Assembly: GCF_028649435.1 (NCBI RefSeq)
Contig: NZ_JAQSIN010000001.1
Reading direction: 5' to 3' (one strand)
DNA length: 64,000 nucleotides
Source of the DNA: Curvibacter microcysteis
GTDB lineage: Bacteria > Pseudomonadota > Gammaproteobacteria > Burkholderiales > Burkholderiaceae_C
In this document: in pieces, positions 1 through 8,760 of the stretch
Numbering within the stretch: position 1 is the first letter of the stretch
Layout: each line of letters opens with the position of its first letter
Program-made: the position numbers and the translations under genes
The notes under the pieces: model-generated
The model's input: only the letters and a program-made list of their open reading frames with translations
What the model was told of the DNA's origin: nothing
Database searches by the model: none

Positions 1-830
1 ACCGACACCGCCAAGGCCACATGGCCGCTCTGCACCAGCGAGTAGCCATGCCGGTCCATCAACATCGGTCCGAGCCACAGCCCGCGCATGGTGATGAACG
101 CCGCATAGTTGACCGAGGCCAGGGCCAGGATGCCTGCGGTGTGGGGCAGGCGCAGCAGCTGACCGACGCCCCGCAGGGCCTGCAACACAGAGTTACCCGA
201 GCGCGGCGCGTTCTCCAGCGGCTCGCGCACCCAGATCCAGACCGCCAGGTAGGCCAGGGCGCTGCCAGCGCCCAGCACGCCAAAGCCGACCCGCCAGGAG
301 CTTTGCTCGATCAACCAGGCCAACGGTGAACCCGTGAGCAGCAGGCCCATGCCCCCCAGACCCATGACCAGGCCGGACAAGGACGCAAAGCGGGCGGCCG
401 GAAACTGCCGCGCAATGAACACGGTGCAGACCAGGAAAGCCGGGGCGCAGCCCGCGCCCACCAGGGCCTGGCCCAGCAGCAACCAGCCATAACCCGGTGC
501 CAGGGCCGAGATCAGCGCCCCGGCCAGGGTCAATGGCCAGGCACACAACAGGGTGCGGCGGATCCCATACAGGTCAATGCCCACCCCCATGAAGATTTGC
601 AGCGCCCCAAACGCCAGGTGGAAGGTGCCGGCAAACAGGCCCAGTTGGCTGGCCGACAAGCCCAGGCTTTGCTGCAGCGGAACCGCCATCATGGCCGCCA
701 CCGTGCGGAATGCTTGGCTGATGATGAAGCCCAGGCACAGGGCCAGCAGCGTGGCCCACAGCCAAGAGGGGGACGCAGGCGGGGACGGGGGCGCAGAGCG
801 GAGCGGCTGGCGGGGCAAGGGGTCGGACAT
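1..830 (-). CDS. MFS transporter, C-terminus cut by the window edge
   Basis: The first 276 codons of a major facilitator superfamily permease run off the left end. The ATG at 830 reads MSDPLPRQPL, a short Pro/Ser-rich cytoplasmic tail, followed by hydrophobic segments at about residues 23-45, 55-75, 85-105, 108-130, 140-160 and 170-190. The loop GVGIDLYGIRR between TM2 and TM3 corresponds to the family's conserved cytoplasmic loop motif (G-x-x-x-D-r-x-G-R-R). These features show an inner-membrane secondary transporter; they do not show the substrate. The last six transmembrane segments are outside the window, and nothing next to it (serB and mfd read in the same direction) points to a substrate. 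Confidence 0.8.
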   Translation of the reverse strand, partial: MSDPLPRQPLRSAPPSPPASPSWLWATLLALCLGFIISQAFRTVAAMMAVPLQQSLGLSASQLGLFAGTFHLAFGALQIFMGVGIDLYGIRRTLLCAWPLTLAGALISALAPGYGWLLLGQALVGAGCAPAFLVCTVFIARQFPAARFASLSGLVMGLGGMGLLLTGSPLAWLIEQSSWRVGFGVLGAGSALAYLAVWIWVREPLENAPRSGNSVLQALRGVGQLLRLPHTAGILALASVNYAAFITMRGLWLGPMLMDRHGYSLVQSGHVALAVS

Positions 831-922
831 GGCGCCGATTGTGCGGTGGGGCGGCACCGCGCCCGCGTCGCCTGCGCGGCAGCTCAGTGCAGAACGCGCC
901 AGGTCAAGCCTGCTGGACGCGC

Positions 923-1630
923 TCAGGCCCGCAGTTCGAGCAGGCGGTCCAGCCCGCCTTGGTTGATGGCCACCAGGGCCTGGGCACGCACGCGCGGCTT
1001 GGCGTGGTAGGCCACGGACAGGCCGGCCACGCCCATCATCGGCAGGTCGTTGGCGCCGTCGCCCATGGCAATGGTCTGGCTGGCCGGGATGCCCATCAAG
1101 GTGCTCACTTCGAGCAGGGTGCGGCGCTTTTCTTCGCCGTCGCAGATGTCGCCCCAGGGCTGGTCGACCATGCGGCCGGTCAGCACGCCGTCGACCACTT
1201 CGAGCACGTTGGAGCGCGCAAAGTCAATCCCCAGGCGGGCGCGGATGCGGTCGGTGAAGAAGGTGAAACCACCGCTGACCAGCAGCACCTTGAGGCCGGC
1301 TTCCTTGCAGGCCGCCACCAACTCGGCGGCACCGGGGTTGAGCTGCAGGCGCTCGTTGTAGACCTGCTCCATGTGGGCCACGGTCACGCCCTTGAGCAGG
1401 GCCACGCGCTGGCGCAGGCTGTCTTTGTAGTCGGTGATTTCGCCGCGCATGGCGGCTTCGGTGATGGCCGCGACTTCGGCCTTGCGGCCAGCGGCGTCGG
1501 CGATCTCGTCCACGCACTCGATGTTGATCAGGGTGGAGTCCATGTCAAAGGCGATCAGCTTGTACTGGCTCAGGTCCAGCGGGGGCGTGAAGTCTTGGAT
1601 GACGAGGCCGGGGGCGAATTCTTGGGGCAT
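923..1630 (-). CDS. serB: Phosphoserine phosphatase SerB
   Basis: Dephosphorylates O-phosphoserine to L-serine, the last step of serine synthesis from 3-phosphoglycerate; cytoplasmic and Mg-dependent. The 235-residue protein is a HAD-superfamily hydrolase: motif I is DMDST (nucleophile Asp29, general acid Asp31), motif II is Ser119 in VSGG, motif III is a Lys near 168, and motif IV is GDGANDL at 190-196. It is the short form, without the N-terminal regulatory domain that makes E. coli SerB about 322 residues. It lies downstream of mfd and a CbiM-like gene on the same strand, but after a 136-base gap with a TATAAT on the minus strand, so it may have its own promoter. Confidence 0.95.
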   Translation of the reverse strand: MPQEFAPGLVIQDFTPPLDLSQYKLIAFDMDSTLINIECVDEIADAAGRKAEVAAITEAAMRGEITDYKDSLRQRVALLKGVTVAHMEQVYNERLQLNPGAAELVAACKEAGLKVLLVSGGFTFFTDRIRARLGIDFARSNVLEVVDGVLTGRMVDQPWGDICDGEEKRRTLLEVSTLMGIPASQTIAMGDGANDLPMMGVAGLSVAYHAKPRVRAQALVAINQGGLDRLLELRA

Positions 1631-1741
1631 GGGGTGAACAGGGCGCTGAGGAAGGGGCAGAGGGGCCGGTCAGGCCCCGGTTTCCACGCTCGGGCCCGGC
1701 CCAGCCAGGGCCTGGCCGGGGCGGGCGAAGTGTTGCGGCCG

Positions 1742-1770
1742 ATTATAGGGAGGGCTCTGCGCTCGCTCAG
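1742..1770 (-). promoter_or_regulatory. Candidate serB promoter (-10 TATAAT)
   Basis: On the minus strand a perfect TATAAT lies at 1742-1747. About 17 bases upstream of it is CTGAGC, only a partial match to TTGACA. The resulting leader of roughly 110 bases before the serB ATG contains an inverted repeat (CCCGGCC/GGCCGGG). The -10 is clear and the -35 weak, so this is a candidate only. Confidence 0.35.
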
Positions 1771-2417
1771 GGCTTGGGCAGGTACAGGCCATCGGACCAG
1801 GTGGCCAGCCACTGCGGTCGAAATGCCACCAGGATGGCAGCCAGCATGCCGGTCATGAAGCCGTCGCCCCAGGCCATCAGCCAGTGCGCGACCAAGGACA
1901 GGCCCTCGTCCACGCCTGGCAGGGCATGTCCCGCCCACTGGGCCAAGGCCGTGGCCACAAAGTTGCACGCCACGGTGCCCAAAAAGGCCCGGCCCAGCAC
2001 ATAGACAAACAGGTGCGGCCCGACCCAGCGGCGGATGGCCGCGCCCAGCAGCAGGGCCAGGGTGGCGGGAACCAGGCCTTGCCAGAACGCCTGGTCCAGC
2101 ATGGCCAGCGGGCCTTGGCCTGCCAACAGGCCGGCGCTGAGCGCCACGCCCAGCAGGCACGGGGCGGCCAGGGGCCAGCCCAGCATCAGCACGGCCAGGC
2201 AGGCGCCCGACCACTGCAGTTGCAGCGGCATCGCGTGCAGCCAGGGCAGGGCCCACAGCCAGGGCAGCAGCACGCTGAAGCCCAGCAGGGTGGACAGGCG
2301 TTGCGAGCCCTGCGGCCCGCTGAGCAGGCGCCAGGGCCGCATCAGGGCCGACAGCAGCAGGGCGAGCCCCCAGGCCAGGGCCTGCAGCAGGGCGATGGCT
2401 TCAGCGCTGGCGTCCAT
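1767..2417 (-). CDS. CbiM-like energy-coupling-factor permease family membrane protein
   Basis: A 216-residue, very hydrophobic protein with about six predicted membrane helices (roughly residues 8-25, 42-60, 68-88, 90-105, 118-150 and 175-205). Its pattern, including a C-terminal stretch with GDGFMTGMLAAILVAF, resembles the CbiM/COG3235 group, annotated in proteobacteria as energy-coupling-factor ABC transporter permease. CbiM proteins are substrate-capture components for Co/Ni transporters, but no CbiN/Q/O partner lies nearby, so activity as a stand-alone transporter is only a guess. It starts 12 bases after the mfd stop on the same strand and is probably co-transcribed with mfd. Confidence 0.6.
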   Translation of the reverse strand: MDASAEAIALLQALAWGLALLLSALMRPWRLLSGPQGSQRLSTLLGFSVLLPWLWALPWLHAMPLQLQWSGACLAVLMLGWPLAAPCLLGVALSAGLLAGQGPLAMLDQAFWQGLVPATLALLLGAAIRRWVGPHLFVYVLGRAFLGTVACNFVATALAQWAGHALPGVDEGLSLVAHWLMAWGDGFMTGMLAAILVAFRPQWLATWSDGLYLPKP

Positions 2418-2429
2418 GGAGGCTTCGGT

Positions 2430-5400
2430 TCAGGCCACCGCCAGGGGCTGGCCCAGTTGGCGCAGCACGTCGCGCACGGCCTGGGCGCGGTCCTTGGGCT
2501 CTTTGACTTCGCGCTCGATGCGCAGCTTTTCGTTGCCCGCCAGCTTGATGTGGCGCTGCTTCTGGATCAGCTCAATGATGCGCATCGGGTCCACCGGCGG
2601 GTTGGCCTTGAAGGTGATGGTGATCACACCGGGCGCTGCATCGACCTTGACCACGCCATAGGGCGCGCTGAGCACGCGCAGGCGGTGCACGTCGATGAGG
2701 GTCTGGGCCTGGGGCGGGAGCTTGCCGAAGCGGTCCACGATCTCCTCGAGCAGGGTATCGATCTGGTCGGCGGTGCGCGCGGTGGCCAGCTTCTTGTAGA
2801 AGGACAGGCGCAGGTGAACGTCGCCGCAGTAGTCGTCGGGCAGCAGGGCTGGCGCGTGCAAGTTGATGTCGGTGGTGACCGACAGGGGGCTGAGCAGGTC
2901 GGGCTCTTTGCCCGCTTTGAGGCTGCGCACGGCTTCGGACAGCATTTCGTTGTAAAGCTGGAAGCCCACTTCGAGCATGTTGCCGCTTTGGTTCTCGCCC
3001 AGCACCTCACCGGCGCCCCGGATCTCCAGGTCGTGCATGGCCAGGTAAAAGCCGCTGCCCAGTTCTTCCATGGCCTGGATGGCTTCCAGGCGCTGCGCCG
3101 CTTGCTTGGTCAGGCCCTCGGTGTCGGGCACCATGAGGTAGGCATAGGCTTGGTGGTGGCTGCGCCCCACGCGGCCGCGCAGCTGGTGCAGCTGGGCCAG
3201 GCCGAACTTGTCGGCGCGGCTCATCACGATGGTGTTGGCGCTGGGCACGTCGATGCCGGTCTCGATGATGGTCGAGCACAGCAGCAGGTTGAAGCGCTGT
3301 GCCACAAAGTCGCGCATCACGCGCTCGAGTTCGCGTTCGGGCATCTGGCCGTGGGCGATGGCGATGCGCGCCTCGGGCAGGATTTCTTCGAGCTTCTGGC
3401 GCCGGTTCTCGATGGTTTCCACCTCGTTGTGCAGAAAGTACACCTGGCCGCCGCGCTTCAGTTCGCGCAGCACGGCTTCGCGGATCACGCCCGTGCCCTC
3501 GTTGCGCACAAAGGTTTTGATGGCCAGGCGGCGTTGTGGCGCGGTGGCAATCACGCTCAGGTCGCGCAGTCCCTCGAGCGCCATGCCCAGGGTGCGCGGG
3601 ATGGGCGTGGCGGTGAGGGTCAGCACGTCGACTTCGGCGCGCATGGCTTTCATGGCCTCTTTGTGGCGCACGCCAAATCGGTGCTCCTCGTCGATGATGA
3701 GCAGGCCCAGGTTCTTGAACTGCACGCTTTCGCTGAGCAGCTTGTGCGTGCCCACCACGATGTCCACCGTGCCGTCGGACAGGCCTTTGGCGGCGGCGTT
3801 GATCTCTTTGGTGGAGCGAAAGCGGCTCATCTCGGCGATCTTCACCGGCCACTTGCTGAAGCGGTCCACCAGGGTCTGGTAGTGCTGCTCGGCCAGCAAG
3901 GTGGTGGGGGCCAGGAAGGCCACCTGGCGCCCACCGGTGACCGCCACGAAGGCGGCGCGCAGCGCCACCTCGGTCTTGCCAAAGCCCACATCGCCGCAGA
4001 CCAGGCGGTCCATCGGGCGCGGGCTGATCATGTCCTGGATCACGGCGTGGATGGCGGCGCGCTGGTCGGCCGTCTCTTCAAAACCAAAGTCGTTGGCAAA
4101 GGTTTCGTAGTCGCTCGGCGAGTAGCGGAAGGCATGGCCCTCGCGGGCGGCGCGGCGCGCGTAGATGTTGAGCAGCTCGGCGGCCGCGTCGCGCACTTGC
4201 TCGGCGGCGCGTCGCTTGGCCTTTTCCCACTGGCCGCTGCCCAGCTTGTGCAGGGGGGCCTCGTCGGCGCTGACGCCGGTGTAGCGGCTGATCAGCTGCA
4301 ACTGGCTGACAGGCACGTAGAGCACGGCCTTGTCGGCGTATTCGAGATGCAGGAACTCCTGCATGGCAGGGCTGCCATCGGCGTTCTTGCCCTGGCCCAG
4401 GTCCATGTGAACCAGGCCTCGGTAGCGGCCAATGCCATGCTGCGAGTGCACCACGGGGTCGCCGACATTGAGTTCGGACAGGTCCTTGATCAGGGCTTCG
4501 ACGTCGCTGACCTGCTCTTGCTTCTTGCGGCGGCGCGTGGTGGCGCCGGTGGCGAACAGCTCGGTCTCGGTGACGAAGTCGATGCCCTGGTCCAGCCAGC
4601 TGAAGCCCACGGTCAGGGCGGCGGTGGCGATGCCGATCTTCTCGTCGGGGTCGGCCTCGAAGGCGGCCAGCGACTCGAAGGCGGGCGGGCTGACCCCGCC
4701 TGCGCGCAGGAAGTCGAGCAGGCTTTCGCGCCGGCCGTCGCTTTCGGCCAGCAGCAGCACGCGCTGGGGCGTGTTGCGGATGTGGGCCTGCAGTCGGGCC
4801 AGGGGCTCGTCAGCGCCACGCAGCACCGACAGGTCGCCCAGGGCCTGCACGCTGGCGCCGTCCTGCACCTCGGGCTCGCGCGGGCGCAGCGACAGTTGCG
4901 CGTGTTCGCTGGCACGGCCATAGAACTGCTCGATGTTGAGAAACAGGCTTTCGGGCGGCAGGGCCGGGCGGTCCGGGTCGCCCTGGATCAGGCGGTAGCG
5001 TTCACGCGTGTCTTGCCAGAAACGCTGGAAAGCAGGCTCCAGCTCGCCATGCAGCACCACGGTGGCGTCCGTGCCCAGGTAGTCGAACACGGTGGCGGTG
5101 TCGTCAAAGAACAGCGGCAGGTAGTACTCGATGCCCGCGGTGGCGACGCCATTGCCCATGTCCTTGTAGACGCGGCTCTTGGTCGGGTCGCCCTCCAGCA
5201 GTTCGCGCCAGCGGCTGCGGAATTTGGCGCGCGCTGCGTCGTCCATGGGGAACTCGCGCCCAGGCAACAGGCGCACCTCGGGCACGGGGTAGAGGCTGCG
5301 CTGGCTGTCGGGGTCGAAGGTGCGGATGGAGTCGATCTCGTCGTCAAACAGATCGACCCGGAACGGCATCGCTGACCCCATGGGGAACAAGTCGATCAAG

Positions 5401-5909
5401 CCGCCGCGCACCGCGTATTCGCCTGGGCTGACCACCTGCGTGACGTGGCTGTAGCCCGCCAGCGTGAGCTGGCTCTTGAGCCGCGCTTCGTCGAGCTTTT
5501 GCTTGACCTTGAACTGGAAGGTGTAGCCCGCCATGAAGGATGGCGGGGCCAGCCGGTACAGCGCCGTGGTGGCCGGCACGATGACCACGTCAGCCCCGGT
5601 GTCCTTGTCTCGCTGCTGGATGCGCCACAGCGTGGCCAGGCGCTCGGAGATCAGGTCCTGGTGCGGCGAGAAGGTGTCGTAGGGCAGGGTTTCCCAGTCC
5701 GGGAACAAGGCGCAGCGCAGTTCGGGGGCAAAGAAAGCGATTTCGTCCAGCAGGCGCTGGGCGTCGCTGGCGTCCGCACAGACGATGGCGGTGGGTTTGC
5801 CTGCGGCCTTTTCGCGCAGGCCCAGGCGGGCCAGCAACAAGGCATCGGCAGAGCCGACGGGGCGGGGCAGGGTGTAGCGTTTTCCGACAGAAAGTTTGGG
5901 CAGTTCCAT
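2430..5909 (-). CDS. mfd: Transcription-repair coupling factor Mfd
   Basis: ATP-dependent translocase that removes RNA polymerase stalled at DNA lesions and recruits UvrA. The chosen ATG at 5909 (MELPKL) gives 1159 residues, close to E. coli Mfd (1148); an in-frame ATG at 5927 would add six residues. Order of domains: UvrB-like N-terminal module (about 1-340), RNA-polymerase interaction domain (from GDPVVHSQHGIGRYRGL, about 480-550), then the RecG-like helicase core with Walker A GDVGFGKT near 640-646, DEEH near 740, the TATPIPRT motif, an RGRVGRS motif near 910, and a C-terminal TRCF domain. It is divergent from ispD across a short gap containing a strong inverted repeat. A very long ORF on the opposite strand is a codon-bias shadow. 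Confidence 0.97.
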   Translation of the reverse strand: MELPKLSVGKRYTLPRPVGSADALLLARLGLREKAAGKPTAIVCADASDAQRLLDEIAFFAPELRCALFPDWETLPYDTFSPHQDLISERLATLWRIQQRDKDTGADVVIVPATTALYRLAPPSFMAGYTFQFKVKQKLDEARLKSQLTLAGYSHVTQVVSPGEYAVRGGLIDLFPMGSAMPFRVDLFDDEIDSIRTFDPDSQRSLYPVPEVRLLPGREFPMDDAARAKFRSRWRELLEGDPTKSRVYKDMGNGVATAGIEYYLPLFFDDTATVFDYLGTDATVVLHGELEPAFQRFWQDTRERYRLIQGDPDRPALPPESLFLNIEQFYGRASEHAQLSLRPREPEVQDGASVQALGDLSVLRGADEPLARLQAHIRNTPQRVLLLAESDGRRESLLDFLRAGGVSPPAFESLAAFEADPDEKIGIATAALTVGFSWLDQGIDFVTETELFATGATTRRRKKQEQVSDVEALIKDLSELNVGDPVVHSQHGIGRYRGLVHMDLGQGKNADGSPAMQEFLHLEYADKAVLYVPVSQLQLISRYTGVSADEAPLHKLGSGQWEKAKRRAAEQVRDAAAELLNIYARRAAREGHAFRYSPSDYETFANDFGFEETADQRAAIHAVIQDMISPRPMDRLVCGDVGFGKTEVALRAAFVAVTGGRQVAFLAPTTLLAEQHYQTLVDRFSKWPVKIAEMSRFRSTKEINAAAKGLSDGTVDIVVGTHKLLSESVQFKNLGLLIIDEEHRFGVRHKEAMKAMRAEVDVLTLTATPIPRTLGMALEGLRDLSVIATAPQRRLAIKTFVRNEGTGVIREAVLRELKRGGQVYFLHNEVETIENRRQKLEEILPEARIAIAHGQMPERELERVMRDFVAQRFNLLLCSTIIETGIDVPSANTIVMSRADKFGLAQLHQLRGRVGRSHHQAYAYLMVPDTEGLTKQAAQRLEAIQAMEELGSGFYLAMHDLEIRGAGEVLGENQSGNMLEVGFQLYNEMLSEAVRSLKAGKEPDLLSPLSVTTDINLHAPALLPDDYCGDVHLRLSFYKKLATARTADQIDTLLEEIVDRFGKLPPQAQTLIDVHRLRVLSAPYGVVKVDAAPGVITITFKANPPVDPMRIIELIQKQRHIKLAGNEKLRIEREVKEPKDRAQAVRDVLRQLGQPLAVA

Positions 5910-5927
5910 GGCGTCCAGCAATGGCAA

Positions 5928-5957
5928 ACACCCCCCGTGGCAAAAGACGGGGGGTGT
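5928..5957. other. Strong 11-bp inverted repeat in the mfd/ispD divergent gap
   Basis: ACACCCCCCGT (5928-5938) and ACGGGGGGTGT (5947-5957) are perfect reverse complements separated by GGCAAAAG. Read on the minus strand the hairpin ends just before the alternative mfd ATG and is followed by only a short TTT, so it is not a convincing terminator. In an mfd transcript it would form a hairpin in the 5' leader. Confidence 0.6.
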
Positions 5958-5988
5958 GCTTCTGGGATTTTAGAATGGGTGACTTCTT

Positions 5989-6738
5989 ATGACCGACTCA
6001 GCCCTGCATCAACCCCACATTTCCTCCACCGCACCGCGCTACTGGGCCCTGATCCCCTGCGCGGGTTCCGGCGCCCGCGCCGGCGCGGACGGCCCCAAAC
6101 AGTACCAAGCCCTGGCAGGCCGCCCCCTGGTGGCCCACACCCTGGCGGCTTTTGCCGCCACGCCGGGACTGGCCGGCATCCTGGTCGTGGTGGCGCCGGG
6201 CGACACCACGCTGGAGGCCCAGGGCCTGGCCGAAGCGGTCCATGTGGCCGACTGCGGTGGTGCCAGCCGCGCCGCCAGCGTGAGCGCTGGCCTGGCCGTG
6301 CTGCACACCCTGGGCGCCCTGCCGCAAGACTGGGTGCTGGTGCACGACGCCGCGCGTTGCCTGATCACCCCAGCCCAGATCCAGCGCCTGATGGCTGCCT
6401 GCGCCGACGACGCTGTGGGTGGCCTGCTGGCGCAACCGCTGGCCGATACGCTCAAGGTCGGGGCCGAAGGTCGCGTCAGCGCCACCCTGGAGCGCGGTGA
6501 CAAATGGCTGGCCCAAACACCGCAGATGTTCCGCCTGGCGCCCTTGCAGCGGGCCTTGCAGGCCAGCGGCCCCACCGTGACTGACGAGGCCAGCGCCATC
6601 GAAGCGCAAGGCCAGCGGCCCCGCCTGGTGGCGCCTGAAGGGGCCAACTTCAAGGTCACCTACCCGGACGACTTTGCCTTGGCCGAGGCGGTGCTCAAGG
6701 CCCGCCTGGCCTCGACCCCTGCGACGGAGGCGGTATGA
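5989..6738 (+). CDS. ispD: 2-C-methyl-D-erythritol 4-phosphate cytidylyltransferase IspD
   Basis: Transfers CMP from CTP to MEP in the non-mevalonate isoprenoid pathway. The 249-residue protein has the nucleotidyltransferase signature in altered spacing, LIPCAGSGARAGADGPKQY (about residues 21-39), in which the Arg of the Gly-rich loop and the Lys that contact CTP are present; VHDAARCLI near residue 119 is the second conserved block (usually VHDAARP). The first 17 residues (MTDSALHQPHISSTAPR) are an extra tail before the usual start, but no better in-frame start is seen. It overlaps ispF by four bases (ATGA), so the two are translationally coupled. A TAGAAT about 12 bases before the ATG is a possible -10. 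Confidence 0.95.
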   Translation: MTDSALHQPHISSTAPRYWALIPCAGSGARAGADGPKQYQALAGRPLVAHTLAAFAATPGLAGILVVVAPGDTTLEAQGLAEAVHVADCGGASRAASVSAGLAVLHTLGALPQDWVLVHDAARCLITPAQIQRLMAACADDAVGGLLAQPLADTLKVGAEGRVSATLERGDKWLAQTPQMFRLAPLQRALQASGPTVTDEASAIEAQGQRPRLVAPEGANFKVTYPDDFALAEAVLKARLASTPATEAV

Positions 6739-7214
6739 AGCTGCGTGTCGGAGAGGGTTGGGATGTGCACGCCTTGGTGCCCGGGCGCAAGTTGATTCTG
6801 GGGGGTGTCGAGGTGCCGCACAGCTTGGGGCTGTTGGGCCACTCGGATGCTGATGTGCTGCTGCACGCGATCACCGATGCCTTGCTGGGCGCTGCGGGGC
6901 TGGGCGACATCGGCCGGCACTTTCCGGACACCGATGCGCAGTTCAAGGGCGCCGACTCGGGCGTGCTGCTGGCGGAGGCCGCGCGCCGCGTGCAGGCCCA
7001 GGGCTGGCGCATCAACAACATCGACAGCACGGTGGTGGCGCAGGCGCCCAAGCTGGCGCCCCACATTCCCCTGATGTGCGAGCGCATCGCGTCCCTGTTG
7101 GGGCTGGCGCGTGATCAGGTCAATGTGAAGGCCAAAACCGCCGAAAAAATGGGTCCGGTCGGCGAAGGCCTGAGCATGGAGGCCCGGGCGGTCGTCTTGC
7201 TGTTGGCCGATTGA
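6735..7214 (+). CDS. ispF: 2-C-methyl-D-erythritol 2,4-cyclodiphosphate synthase IspF
   Basis: Cyclises CDP-ME 2-phosphate to ME-cPP with release of CMP, two steps after IspD in the MEP pathway. The 159 residues are the normal length. The zinc site DVH (near residue 10) and the later His in LGHSDADVLLHAITDALLGAAGLGDIGRHFPDTD (about 34-67) are intact, as is the C-terminal NVKAKTAEKMGPVGEGLSMEARAVVLL block. The start ATG overlaps the ispD stop. Convergent to the histidine kinase gene, from which it is separated by about 50 bases. Confidence 0.97.
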   Translation: MKLRVGEGWDVHALVPGRKLILGGVEVPHSLGLLGHSDADVLLHAITDALLGAAGLGDIGRHFPDTDAQFKGADSGVLLAEAARRVQAQGWRINNIDSTVVAQAPKLAPHIPLMCERIASLLGLARDQVNVKAKTAEKMGPVGEGLSMEARAVVLLLAD

Positions 7215-7264
7215 TGCTGGACTGACCCTGGCCTCAGGCGTGAGGCCGGCGCTGCGCCGGGCCC

Positions 7265-8722
7265 TCAGGCGCGCTGCAGCTTGATGTGCGCGGCCAAGCC
7301 CCCCGTGCTGCTGTTGGCCAGCATGAACATGCCGCCCATGCGTTGCACGGTTTTGTTGACGATGGACAGGCCCAGGCCGGCGCCGGTGGCGTGGGTGCGG
7401 GCCGCATCGCCTCGGAAGAAAGGCTTGACCAGGTCGGCCAGGATGTCGGGTGGTACGCCAGGGCCATGGTCGCGCACCTTGAGCAGCACCCACTCTTCAC
7501 GCGTGCGGGCCGCTATCTCGACCACCGCGATCGGGGTGTTGGGCGTCTTGCCGTAGCGGCGCGCGTTTTCAATCAGGTTGGACAGCACGCGCGCCAGTTC
7601 GACCTCATCGGCCAGCACATGGGGGTCGTCTTGCAGCGAGACGTGGATCTTCAATTCAGGGTCGTCTTGCACGCCGTACAGGCAGGACTCCACGACGTCT
7701 GCCAGGCGCACGGTCTTGAGCTGCACATGGTCGGGACGCGCGTAGTCGAGGAATTTGTCGATGATGGCGTCCAATTGCACGATGTCGGCCACCATGTGGT
7801 CGCGCGCGTCGATATCGGCCACGCTCATTTCTGTTTCCAGGCGCAGGCGCGCCAGCGGCGTGCGCAGGTCGTGCGAGATGCCGGCCAGCATCACCGCCCG
7901 GTCCTGCTCGACCTTGGCCAGTTTTTGTGCCATGCGGTTGAAGCCGATGTTGACTTCCCGGATCTCACTGGTGGCCACTTGCTCGTCCAGGTGGCTGGCG
8001 GCAAAGTCGCCATCGCGCACCCGGTTGGCGGCAAAGGAGAGTTGTTGCAAGGGCTTGTTGATCAGTCGCGCAATGGCCGCTGCGCCCGCCAGGGACAGCA
8101 CGGCGGCGGTGATCATCCAGATCAGCCAGGTGCGGCCACTGGCTGGGCTGAAGCGGGCCCGGTCCATCAGCAGCCAGTTGGCGTCGCCATTGATTTCAAA
8201 ACCGACCCACAGTCCGGGCTCCTGGTTGACGCGCTGGGCCACCACGGTGCCGGGGCCGAGCCGCTCGGACACCTCGAGTGCGACGCGTTGACCCAAGGTG
8301 TTGTCGGCCTCGAACAGGTCGAACTGGTCACCGGGCTCGCGCGGCAGGATGCGCAGGCCCTCCTGGTCGGCCATGGTCTTGATCAGGGACATGCGGGCAA
8401 TGCCATCGGCGTGCAGCAGGGCCGCACGGCTGAGGTTGACCAGGGAGGCGATTTGGTGAGCGGTGTGCAGGGCACGCGGCTCCAATTCGAGGGCGCGCAG
8501 GGTTTGTAGCCAGGCCAGGATGCTGCCGACCAGCAAAATGGCCAGCAGGAAGAAGGTGCGCCAGAACAGGTTCAGGCCCATTTTCGAGCGGCTGCGCGCC
8601 TGCCGCGTCAATTCGAGCGGGGCAGGGCTGGTGGCTTCAACCTGAGGATCACTCGATTTCTTTTTTTTCACATGAAATTCAGCGAGGCCCCCGGGGCGCT
8701 GTGCTGGGCCTGGTGATCTCAA
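7265..8722 (-). CDS. envZ: Two-component sensor histidine kinase, EnvZ-type
   Basis: Inner-membrane sensor kinase, probable partner of the OmpR-type regulator 38 bases upstream in the same operon. In the 485-residue reading, TM1 is about 52-72 and TM2 about 198-220, flanking a periplasmic domain of about 125 residues; HAMP about 221-273; H-box GISHDLRTPLARL with phospho-accepting His284; N-box NLIENARRYG near 384; G-boxes KVRDHGPGVP and TGAGLGLSIV. The start is unsure. TTG at 8722 has a GAGGG upstream, GTG at 8671 begins a VKKKKSS stretch, and ATG at 8581 (MGLNLFWRT) would give 438 residues, nearer EnvZ's 450. The periplasmic domain gives no ligand hint; the name EnvZ rests on the family and the OmpR neighbour. 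Confidence 0.85.
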   Translation of the reverse strand: MRSPGPAQRPGGLAEFHVKKKKSSDPQVEATSPAPLELTRQARSRSKMGLNLFWRTFFLLAILLVGSILAWLQTLRALELEPRALHTAHQIASLVNLSRAALLHADGIARMSLIKTMADQEGLRILPREPGDQFDLFEADNTLGQRVALEVSERLGPGTVVAQRVNQEPGLWVGFEINGDANWLLMDRARFSPASGRTWLIWMITAAVLSLAGAAAIARLINKPLQQLSFAANRVRDGDFAASHLDEQVATSEIREVNIGFNRMAQKLAKVEQDRAVMLAGISHDLRTPLARLRLETEMSVADIDARDHMVADIVQLDAIIDKFLDYARPDHVQLKTVRLADVVESCLYGVQDDPELKIHVSLQDDPHVLADEVELARVLSNLIENARRYGKTPNTPIAVVEIAARTREEWVLLKVRDHGPGVPPDILADLVKPFFRGDAARTHATGAGLGLSIVNKTVQRMGGMFMLANSSTGGLAAHIKLQRA

Positions 8723-8760
8723 AGGGGCCCTCGGGTGCCGAATGAACAGGGCGGTTTGGC

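Noticed and set aside
1884..5375. A 1163-codon open frame antisense to mfd
   Set aside because: GC-rich third positions of mfd keep the opposite frame open; the translation is low-complexity Gln/His/Gly-rich and has no family features.
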